A stretch of DNA of 64,000 nt from Coriolopsis trogii. Its lineage: Eukaryota; Basidiomycota; Agaricomycetes; Polyporales; Polyporaceae. Below, one piece after another: positions 35,385 to 45,791 of the stretch (within the stretch, counting starts at the first letter, position 1; every line of letters starts with the position of its first letter). The notes under the pieces were generated by a model. That model searched no databases and had not been told where the DNA came from. It worked only from the letters and a program-made list of their open reading frames with translations. Both the position numbers and the translations under genes were made by a program. The DNA lies in contig JAHYIO010000003.1 in the NCBI GenBank assembly GCA_020543525.1, positions 1,364,001-1,428,000 of the forward strand, in the 5' to 3' direction.

Positions 35385-36617
35385 CTACAGGAGAAGCTTG
35401 AACGGATAGCCTGGCAGCACGCGGACAACGTTAGCAAGATTGCATTTCTGCATAACAGGTAGGAGACTTACTCCTGTTCTTGACTCGGAAGAGCGAAATG
35501 AGGACCGAGAACATGACGAAGATGACACCAGACCACAGGTACACCTGCATACGCTGCCTGTAAGGGTGCGTCTGGTATGGCGTGACGATGGTGAGCATGA
35601 GGAAGGCCGACGCAATCAATCCGTCTAGCAAATTGGTGAGCGTCACGTTTAACAGAGCATCAATAGATACTCACAGATGAAGGAGATGACCTGGACCTCC
35701 TGTCCGAACTGGTTTTGGTATCCTTGAGCGATCCACTGGCCGTTCGGGCCGCTCGTTGGCATTCCCCTAATGCGGACGAACATGAAGCCGGAAGTCATGA
35801 CGAGCGAGGTGATGACGATGCCGGTCGCCCACGCCCAGCGGTTGCGGAGGATGGGGAGAAAGAGGCGGACGCCAGAGAGGAGGATGAGCGTCACGCCTGC
35901 GGCGGTACCGTACTTAGCCCAGTCGACCGGGGCCTTGTAGGGGATACGAACGGGCGTGTATTGGGAGAGCTGCTCGGCGAGAGGGGCGGCGTCGAAGCCA
36001 CTGTATGAGACACGGACCGTGAGGGTCGGCGCATACCGGAGTGGGATTTGGGTGAACTCACTTCGAGAAGTCGTAAACAATGGGGGCCGTGCGTCCACTT
36101 GCTGGACGACGCGGGCCCTCAGCCGCTTGAAGGATGTGCACAACGGGCGCGGTTTGGATACCGAGCTAGTATTCCGCTATTGGTAACGCGAGGTGTGTGA
36201 GTTGTACATACGCACCTTCTGGAACGTGCCCATGGCGTTGTCAAAGTCGGCCGTTGCAAAGAAGTGGACATCTCGGTCGGCAGGGGAGACACGGGACCAT
36301 GCCTTCGCCACAGCAGTGAATGCGGGGTCAAACTCTCTGTGAAGCGAGAGTTCAGCTCTCGTTACAAGTTCCCTCCAGTACCTAAGAGCTTACTTGCAGG
36401 GTGCGCATCTCCTCCGGGGGTCAAGGGCGGTGAAATGAATAGTCGCGGACCAGTTGCGCTTTGGGTGCGTCAAAAGACTGTATGTCGCATCGTCGAGCTT
36501 GATGAGGCCATTGTTAGAAGCAGCGGCTTTGACGAGCTTTTCGTAGGCAGTGTCAACGGAGGCAGCAATACAGAGAGGTATAGATAAAAGAGCGAGAAGA
36601 GGGAGGAACAGCTGCAT
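35385..36617 (-). CDS. OST3: Oligosaccharyltransferase subunit OST3/OST6
   Basis: Six exons on the complement: 35385..35410, 35472..35624, 35675..36000, 36062..36165, 36216..36336, 36394..36617; 317 residues. The protein has a cleavable signal peptide (LFLPLLALLSIPLCIAAS), a luminal thioredoxin-like domain with the CxxC pair CAPC, and four C-terminal membrane spans ending in KNRSYPFKLLL. OST3/OST6 subunits use the CxxC redox pair to hold substrate cysteines transiently and so keep glycosylation sequons accessible to the oligosaccharyltransferase. The CxxC is directly followed by an intron. Exon phases are consistent throughout. Whether this is the OST3 or the OST6 form cannot be settled from one gene. 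It is divergent from DPM2. Confidence 0.93.
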
Positions 36618-36807
36618 GGCTGCTTAAGAGGGCGGAGACAAGCTTGAGCAGCCACCACGTAACTGCGCGCGCGACGCGACGTGTCCGCACACTGTGCACA
36701 TGGGCGCTTCCATTACTATCTATAGCACCACCACCATCCTAAGTCCCCTAGCTAAGGATTATGCCGTGAACAAAGTGTAGAGTCACTACATCGCACAAGA
36801 TAGCAAC
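36618..36807. promoter_or_regulatory. Divergent promoter, OST3 / DPM2
   Basis: 190 bp between the start codons of two ER glycosylation genes. The centre contains GC-rich alternation (GCGCGCGACGCGACGTG) and a TATCTATAG stretch. No specific operator is recognised. Confidence 0.5.
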
Positions 36808-37198
36808 ATGGTGAGACAAGATCTCAAAAGCAATCACCAAACGTCATCGCTCACGCGTTGCATAGGCTCTGAGTGACAAAGCCCGCGGTAGTCTGATGCT
36901 ATTGGCCGCAGCGCTCACCTTCTTGTACTACACCTTCTGGACGCTGATATTGGTGCGTCGGAAGCTTCGCGATGCTCAGACTACATGTGCGCAAGGGGTT
37001 GATGCATCCCTGGTCTAGCCGGTGTTTGATGAATTGAGCCCCATACATACGTTGTTCCCAGCCAGAGAATGGGCTCTGCGCATCGTCGCGTTCATCGTCA
37101 TATTGGGCATTTCGTCCATAGGACTCTTTCTTGGTATCCGTATCATCATTGACACGTCCAGCCAGAAGCAACAGCAATTGCATAGAAAAGCACTGTAA
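36808..37198 (+). CDS. DPM2: Dolichol-phosphate mannose synthase regulatory subunit DPM2
   Basis: Three exons: 36808..36810, 36866..36952, 37019..37198; 89 residues, the family's usual size (~80-90). The first coding exon is just the ATG. The intron then joins ALSDKARGSLMLLAAALTF, giving the first membrane span and the conserved YYTFWTLILPVFD loop. The second span is IVAFIVILGISSIGLFLGI, followed by a short polar tail. DPM2 stabilises the catalytic DPM1 through DPM3 in the ER and also takes part in the GPI-GlcNAc transferase. An alternative start without the mini-exon would lose the conserved N-terminus. The stop lies 70 bp from the convergent stop of the giant C1-domain gene. Confidence 0.92.
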
Positions 37199-37268
37199 CC
37201 CAATATCATAGCATACATACAGATTGGCAACGACATGGACATGCCCGCCATGACCATACATTTGTGAC

Positions 37269-40200
37269 CTAACTGACCACTCTTCTACCCCTTTCCATGT
37301 TGATCTGTCTTTTCGCGGCTTGCAGCTTCTCCTCGGCGTTGATCTCTGTTGACACTTGGTTCACAAAGTAGTCTATGGAGTCATCTGGTGGCGGATCCTT
37401 GAGACTCCTCACGACTCTCGTTACCTGATACCGGTGGCTCAGCACGTGCTACACAGGGGCTCGGTGCATCGTGACGCACCTTCGAATCTCCCCGAACCAC
37501 ATCCTTGAGTCTATTCAAGACCCGAGTGGGAACCACTGTATCGAGAGCTACAACAGAGCGTGACTGGCGGACAAACAGGAACAAGTCTGCGACTGATGTC
37601 CACATGCTCGAAGCCAAAGGCTGAGGCCGGTGTCAGCATCAGTTCTAGCAGCAATGTATGTGGAAACAAAGACGTACCGATGTGCTCCCTGAGCGTGAGT
37701 CTGTCTCAAACGCCGTGACGACGACCTCGAACGGTGGCCACAGCTCATTCCAGACCATCTTCGCCGCTAGGCCCTCCCCGTCCTGGAGTGCACCCGCGGC
37801 ATTGGCCCCAGGTTGCTCGTTCGCCGCCTTCCGTGCGAGCAGGAGCCAGAGCTTGATTGATGCGTACGCGTAGCTGATGTCCGCATGCGCCTTGTCTTGG
37901 GCATCAGGAGAGTCCAGTGTGTGTACCGAGTGGTACGGGGCGAGGGACATGTTGTATGCGAGCGAGAACACGGAGAAATGCTGGAACAAGAGCGCGGCTG
38001 ACGCGCCGGAAGGCCTCGAGAGCGCTGCAAGTGCGAGGATGTTCCAGACGCGAACCGTCATCAGGTTTCTCTGGCATCGTATGAAATGAGTCGTTGCACA
38101 ATGACATGGAAGGGGCGCATTCACCCACATGTAGGTTCTGCAATAGCGAGGGCTGGACCTCCGCACCCTGCATTATCATACGCGCAATCGACTGAGACGT
38201 CTGGAAGTCCGACTGTGGAACGCCATCGGGAGTGCTCTCGTGTTGCAGGTACGAAAGGCCATCGTACGCTATGTGGAGCTGTTCCTCGAGAGGAATGAAG
38301 TTGACCTTCGCACTGCCACGATCAGGGGTGGCAGTCAATGCCTGCAAGAGTATGCTCCGTCAATTGACCATCATTGAAGGAGACCCCAAGCGAACCTCGA
38401 CCAACGCTCCCAACGTCGCGGTGGGGGTACGAGCCTTCAGATTGAGGCCATCTCTGGAAATCTCGACCATGGCGGCTGCGAGAGGATTCACGAGGGTATT
38501 CTCCGGGTTCGTGCCCGCTACCCGTGCTGCCTTGCGATATAGTGTCGTTGTGACCTGCAGCACTCGCCGAAGACTAGCCACGGACACATTGAAGCGGATC
38601 AAGGAGGAACGCAAGAGTGTCTCCAAATAGAGGAGGAGATCCTGCAGTACATCAGTCATTCATGAGTTATCAGTTATGCTGCCGCAACGACCAATTGTCC
38701 TCACCCTACTGTGCGCCTTGTTATGCTGTATCAGTGTACACGCGAGGAGAAGCAGGGGACTAGGGTCGAAGCGAGCATGGTTGAGATCGGCAGTCTTGCG
38801 CGTCAAGTTAGCCAAGGAGAGGCCGACGACTATGCAAGCAATCAGCCAGTGTCGCACCAGAAGAATGGGGACACTCACACTGCATGAGAGAAAGAGTGTA
38901 GTCTGTGTGATGGACGTTTTCCACGTATGCGTTGAGGTTCTCTACCACGAGCTGGAGACTCTCGTCGTCACCTTCGACAGCTCTGGAGAGTGTATCACGA
39001 AGCAGTGCGTCTCGCAGAGTCTCGTTTATCGCGGAATGAACACTGCGTCCACCTTTGTGATGCAAGCCGGTGACGTGCTTGATGATTGCAAAAAAGTCGG
39101 GAGTGCGGCGACGCTATAGCGGGTGAGGCATGAGCAGACCAACTTGATAAATAGATGTGGATTTTACCGACCTTGCACAGGATGTAAAAGACACCTCTAG
39201 CTGCATATCTGAATGTTCATCCATTCATTAGACATAGCCACGATAGGAAGAAGCAAGCTTACAGGTCCAAGACAGCTCTCAAGAAATTCCTTGTCTGTTC
39301 GACTAGAATGTCGTCCCCATGCTGTTGATAGTCTTGTTTCTCCATGAGCGCGATAGTCTCTTCAATCGCGTCACTACCAGCAATTCAGTCACAATGCGTG
39401 GATCAGGAACATGGGGGCATGACGTACCAGACAAAGTTTCCAATCAAGTGCGGCCATTTCCTGATGAACGCATGACACACAGTCAACACAAGCTGTCTCA
39501 GATCGTAGCTGAGATCGAGCAACAGGAGGTCCAACGCCCGCTTGATCGCTCTTCTCAGCTGGGCTTGAAGTGGCTTCAGCGGCCGGCTGTCGAAGTCATG
39601 CTTATGCACGATGATGATTAAAGATTTGAGCATGTTCTTGAGTGTGAGTGCCGGCATATTCTCCAGGCCCTCGCATTGGACGAAAGCCTCCAGGTACAGG
39701 TCAACGAATACAGATCCTATAAGGAGTGGACTGGGCATCTCGTCGTCGGAGTACCGTCCACCCATGCTGGCGGTCGTGAGGTTGTAAGGTTGAGCCGAGT
39801 CCAGGGTCGTCATCAGCTCGTTGAGGCAAGGGTACGCAGCTTCTGGGATGGTATCGAGGGCGCTAAATCGCACGTAGAATGTGTTGTTGTTGCCCATGGA
39901 CACCATATCGACTTCGGCGAAGCCTATGACACGGGCGAGGTGGTCCTTGAGTTTGAGTAGCGAGATCAGGTCAATGGCGATCCCTTCCGCTACCATGCGG
40001 AGAGACAAAGATATCAGAGAGTTCTGCTTCGTCACGAGTGGTCAGTAGTGATTCTGAGTAGCTGATGAGTGGTCGACGCACTTTTAGAGACAGCAAGTCG
40101 GGGTCGACAAACATTGTCTTGCGTGATGCAGAAGGGATGCCATACATGGACTTAATCGCAGTCAGAAATGGTTTCAATTCGTACATAGAAGTTGCTCACC

Positions 40201-43200
40201 AAATGAGCAGACATAGGTCCATCTTCGTCTTCCCCGTTTCTTTGAATGAACTCGCTCTCGAGCAAAGCTTCGAGTATGACCTCCCACGACAACACTGCAA
40301 CATGTCAGCACCCTCAGATTGGTCACAACTCGAATACATACGTCTCCATTGGGGGAAATGCGGTCGAAGTTGGTTCAGGAAGGACACCAACTTCGTGCGA
40401 TCTGCGATAGGAGACTTGACAAGCGCTTCGTCCCAGCATAACGCTATGGCCTCGAAATGGGCAGGAAGAAGTGTTTGCGTCCAGATATCGACAGCAAGCC
40501 GAATCTCTTCCTGGACGATGTGAGATACGTCAGCAACACCTCTCGTTGAGGATGTTGTACATCATGTACGTACTCGCTCATCCTCCCACAAGGCTGCAAA
40601 AAAGTAGCGGAATACGTCGATGACGCTAGAACGCCACTGTCTATCTTCAACCATAAAGGCTGGACTGGTCGCGTCTTCCACCATCCGGAAAAGTCGCATG
40701 ATTGCTTGCATGCTACAAGGGATTCATGAAACGCCTCACAAGCGGACGTCAGTAGGCTCACCGTATCTCCCAACTAACGTGTCTCTCAAACAGGCTTTCC
40801 AACATATTCTGGATTGGCTGTGCGTCGACGACGAGGGAGCGGAGCAGAATACCCGTGCGAATCGTCGAAATTTCTGGGGCTTGTACCGCATAGAACTGCC
40901 ACACGCTGGACTCTGTCAGCAGTGGAAGGAAGACATCTCTACTGTATGGTCCATACCAAGTACACAGAGCAGAACCATTTCGTAGCACGAAGTTATCCAC
41001 TTCGTAAGTCTCAACCAGCGGCGCATGGTGCATGAAGGCGTCCAAGAATTTGGCCACGATGCACGACACTTCGCTTAAGCCAGTCTCGACGTATGTCGTC
41101 GCTGCGTCAATGAGTGCCGAATTGACGATAATTGGATCGGTGATAGCAACACCACGCCCCTGCAACTTTCTCCTGTACAGCCCAATCGGTCAACATGGGA
41201 AAGCCATAGGAGTTGTGAGATTGTGTTTGTGATGGCATACGGACCTTGAAGGTAGACCGCGGACTTCGCTTTCTAGGATAAGCCCGGAGCTCTGCAAGAA
41301 AGCCCTGTCGCACCCGTAGAGCAATAAGCAGGTTGCAAATGACTGCCGTATGATAGTCAAACTACGAGGTATGAGCTCAGACGCCCCCAGGAAAACTCTT
41401 CATGGTACGTACACCTCTGCCTCTCTATGGCGTGCCTGCAGGAAGGTCACTAGCTGTGGCCCGATACCCGTATGTATTGAGGCGACGACAGTCTGAAGGT
41501 CTTGGCGACCCATCGACTTCAACCAGGACGACCAGAGAGCGGCTTTGATGAGCAAGGAGCAAACCTCAAGAGAGACTCCGAACTTATTCCCAAGCTTAAC
41601 GAGCTGCATGAAGGTCTGCACCGAGATCTCGACGCCCGAACGGACGAAGAGACATAGCCAGTGAAGGGTGCTGTCATATCCTTCGTTGCTCTTGTTCGCG
41701 ATGTCGATGATAACTTTGAGCGGATTGATAGTGAGAGGGCTGACGTTCTCCGTCATCGTCAAGCGAGGGTCTGCAACAGTGCTAAATCGCGCGGACGCAT
41801 CGACTTCCTTGTTGAACAATCTTGAGAGCGATGCGAAGGGCTGTTGAATAGCGCGTCGATTCAGATCAATACCGCGAAGAGACAGGGGAATGAGCATACG
41901 ATTTGTTCGTCGACGTTCAGAGACGAAGCACGATCCAGCCATTTCTGGAACAGCTCGTCGAAGGTCGTGAAGAGCACGGCTGCTTGATTGAGCTTCAGGA
42001 TAAGATGTAGTATCTTCTCTGTCACAATGGCCTCCCGCCTCTCAAATGGCTGGTGTGCCTTCCCGAGGAGGAACTCGTCAGACACAGGGAGCTCTTGCGC
42101 CTGCTCAACAAGAAGATCAAAGACCATCACACCATATGTGTCGATGTCTTGATCATGCAAAGCGAGCAACCATCGGGCTGCGTAATTGGACGACAAGGCA
42201 CGCCGCCCGGCGACGTAGTCTCCGCCATTGTTCGCAGAGCTTGCCGCTGTGGGTCGGAATCGTGTTGTCGACGGCCAAGGCTGCACGTCGGCCCCTGAGC
42301 GCACCCCGGGCAGACTGAGTCCTCGAGCGACATAGTCGCGCAGCATTGTAGCCAAGTCGTCATCCTATGATTTGTTCACTCAATTAATACGCAGTATTCA
42401 CGGACAGAACATACCTCAGACACGATCCAAGCTAAGACTGCTTTCGAGAGGCGTCGTAGCGCATAGTCAGTCAGCATTCCGTCTGGCCAGAATTTCCGCA
42501 CGAGTAGCAGCAGGCCGGCCTCATTGACCGACAGGTCAATGTCAGACAAACAGGCCTCGATCGACGCAACCAAGGTCTCGACCTCGGTTGACACCTCAAG
42601 GCCGATGGGTATGGGGAACGAGCATTGCAGTCGCTCTGGGTGGGGACTGCCGTCGAATAGACTCTCATGAGAGTCCACCCGCTGGAAAAAGCCCAGGTGG
42701 AAGAGGTGCGACAGCAGGTATCGGGCGGCGGCTTCCGAGTGTAGATTGAGCTGGTCTCCCAGTTGGTCCCTGAGGTGTGCCAGCGTTACCATCTCGTACG
42801 GGTACGCGCAATCGTCTAGGGACGATTCGCGGTCTTGTCCTGTGGGATCCGCGCTGAGAAGATCTCCGGAGGATCCGTCCGGACCGCCTGCGAGCAAGGC
42901 AGGCGATTTGATAACGCTGATGATGAAGGTCAGAACCTTCCAATTGAAGAATATGTGGGTGTCGAATGCTCGGAGGCCATTTTCGATGAAGTGGTCAGAG
43001 AGCGCTGGGGAGACGGAGGTAGGTCGAGAAGTGAGGAACGCTTCGTAGAGATTGACGAGGTAGTGAAGTTCAAACTCGTCCAGCTGCCCTTGGTCTGCTG
43101 TCTGACCGCCCTGCTGTACCACAATGGATCCCAACGCGAGACCATTCTTCAGTATTTGAAGTTGTGTCGACAACACCGCCAGGAAGACAGATAACTCCTC

Positions 43201-45447
43201 GTATGTCCGCGAGGGGAGGTCCTGCTCAGTGAGGAAGAGCTCCCTATAGTGGTCGGCAAAGGATCGCCGCAGGTTCTTCCAGGAGATGTTCATATACCTG
43301 TCATCGATGACTACTGATCGACATCGAGGCAAATTCTCCGATGTCGCTGTCCTCAAGCATGTCGGATGAATGAACTGGTTGCAAGATCCGCATTTGAGTG
43401 CCTGCATGACCGGACCCCACAGCGGCTTCCTGCAGACAAAACAAAGCGTCAGGCTGAAGAGGTTGACAGGTCGGAACGCATGCAGCTCCTTGTTCACTAC
43501 GTCAGATCCCGCTGCGTGCTTGGGAGGGATGATGTGACAGAACTTGTGCACTGCAACTTTCTGCATACTCGGGTCTGCTGCCACGCCGTACTGCATGAAG
43601 AAGCTGCCGTCGGGGTAGTCATAGCAGTCGAAATGCACCATACACATGCAGAGTGGGCACAACAAGCCGAAGCCCTCGATCGGCGAAGAGCATGTATGAC
43701 AATCGTTCTGCGACACGCCAGAGAAGAGGCTTGGTCCAGAAGCCTTCATGAAACGCCATGGTACGAACTGGTGCGAATACGGGTGTGCGTGTTGCCGACG
43801 TGAGACGAGGCCGCCTTGGGTTTCGCGTGCAATCGTGTCGTGGTAATTGATAGACGGGAAAGGCTTGCTGACAGTGAGGTGTCCAATGGCATGCGGCCAA
43901 TAGGAAAGTAGTAGGCTGATAGCGGCATATCGTGCCCTCGGAGTGTGATATGCGACGACAGCCAATGCATCCAAATACGTGTCGGGTTTGCTCTCGGCTA
44001 TGCGAGTGAGAAGGCGGTGAAATCTGTGAAGAGTCGATGAGTTCGTCGACGCGAGGTCGATACCTTCGAGGATAGCGGCGAGTAGGGGCGGGATGATGGA
44101 CGACAAGTGATAGATAGCGATATCCTGGAGAGGTGCAGATGTGGACCGCAATGCGACATCTTCTGGCTGTAGAGCACGACACCACCGCCTCCAACTGGAC
44201 TCGGTGTGGGCGACGGCCGACTCTTCCTTCACCTCGTCTACGAGAATTGAAACCATGGGCGGTTCATCATTGGATAGGGAATCTCCATACGACAGGTCTA
44301 CTAAACTCTCAGTTCCTTCATCCCACCCCCACCACTGAACGTAGCTTCGCACCTGCGGAAGGAGATGAGAGTTGACGAGTCCCTTGCAGACTTCGGAGGT
44401 CGGCAAGCATGTTCCCGAGTACGCCCTCGTCAAAGAAAGCCAGCAGCAACGTATGCATCTCACGACCGAACGTTAGGAAGGCAGGCAGTAGGGCAAACCC
44501 GATCTGCGAGACGATCCGTGGGTCATGCCGGTGCGCATTGAGTAAGAAGCGCACGATGTCAAGGACGACGAACTGGAGAGAATTCGGAGGGCGAGATGGA
44601 CGAGGAGCGGACACTTTGAAGCGACAGTCCTCGGCGATTACAGAGGCTAGAATGGATATGCACTGTGAGAGCAGCTGTGGAGCACGGACCATGCCCTCGG
44701 TGTCACTGCCACCAACAGAAGGCGAGCGAGACCTGCCTCGTCCAACAGAAGCACTTCGTCTTCGCATGAAAGAGTCCCGCAGTCGGTCGCTGTTGCTCCG
44801 CTGGGTCTGAGGGTTACTGATATATGATGGTCAGAGCAAACACCTGTCGTCGACCGAGGGCGTACGTACCTATCGTAGAATATGTCCCAGCTGTGGGCAA
44901 TAGACAGTCCCAAAACGTCCTTCAACTGGTTCAGAAGATCAAGCGTGCCGTCTGTGGTGAACCCTCCGGGATCTTCGTCCTCTGAATCAGTGTCCTCTTG
45001 TGGCAGAGGTTGATGGGTGCGACTTCGCGCAGTGCTCGTCATTTTGACCGCGCCCTTCACGGTCTTCATTACAGATCCCGAACGGCTTGGATTGTGGTTA
45101 CTGCCAGAGACAAGCGTGCTCAGGAGGGAAGGGGGTACGGGCCTGGTCTGTAGCTGGGACAGTATGTGAGCCAACAACTTGCGAGATTCATTACGAGCTT
45201 TTCCAAGCCCTGCTGGAGCAGAGGGTTTCGAAGGAGCAGAACCACCATCACTGGATTTGTTGGCGTCGCTCACACTTGATATTCGAAAGGAGGGGAGGAC
45301 GGACTGCGAGATGCTTCGCGCGCGATCTCTAGTAGATGTCCCAAAGGAGGGAGATCGAGGAGAACTAGGCGAGAGCTGAGAGGGGCTCGACTCTATCACG
45401 AAAGGCCCCGCTAGACTGGTGTCGACCCGGAGGGTCGCGTTGGCCAT
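37269..45447 (-). CDS. Giant helical protein with two C1-type zinc modules (possibly UNC80-like)
   Basis: Twenty-one exons on the complement: 37269..37424, 37480..37620, 37678..38070, 38129..38341, 38396..38641, 38705..38829, 38879..39113, 39172..39208, 39263..39373, 39428..40026, 40082..40150, 40200..40294, 40342..40510, 40574..40712, 40762..41159, 41245..41361, 41415..41840, 41900..42364, 42415..44352, 44423..44816, 44870..45447; 2,347 residues. The first ~170 residues are Ser-rich and disordered; most of the rest reads as long helical repeats. Near residues 520-650 two zinc modules occur. The second is nearly canonical C1: H-x12-C-x2-C-x13-C-x2-C-x4-H-x2-C, with a longer last spacing. The first has the same order with looser spacing. 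C1 domains bind diacylglycerol or act in protein contacts. I cannot assign a family with confidence. Size and helical build recall fungal UNC80-like proteins linked to Cch1/NALCN-type channels, but this is from memory and tentative. No enzyme motif is seen. Confidence 0.72.
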
Positions 45448-45791
45448 CGTGCTGGGGAAGGTGTCCTGGGGCTAGGTAGAATGCGAACGGTACCGAGAGA
45501 CTATAAGCTATGGTTTGCGTGAAGATATAGCATAGCCTGTAGAGAGTAGTAGGATATAGAGCGCGATGTCCCGTGGTCGCTGTCGATGATGTTGAGAGGT
45601 GAGGTCGGTGATGAGCGGCATCCACAGCGGTGTGGCCGCTGCCTACCGCATCTGGTCACAGGCGGTAACCACGTGATACCGCCGCCACAGACGCGTCTTC
45701 TCAGAGACGCGGGGGCGCGTCTCTAATGTAACTAACCTTCCTCATCATCCAAGACTTTAGCAGCCCCTTGACATCCATTAACCCCTATTCC
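45448..45791. promoter_or_regulatory. Divergent promoter with ACGCGT box and inverted repeat
   Basis: 344 bp between the giant C1-domain gene and the DUF4211 gene. One ACGCGT lies at 45691..45696, ~95 bp before the DUF4211 start. A CACGTG E-box-like ACCACGTGATACC lies at about 45669. A perfect GC-rich inverted repeat follows the ACGCGT. Regulatory roles are inferred. Confidence 0.45.
45703..45724. repeat. Perfect 9-bp inverted repeat
   Basis: AGAGACGCG, spacer GGGG, CGCGTCTCT. The arms each contain CGCG and extend the nearby ACGCGT site. It may be a paired binding site or a hairpin close to the DUF4211 transcription start. Confidence 0.6.
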
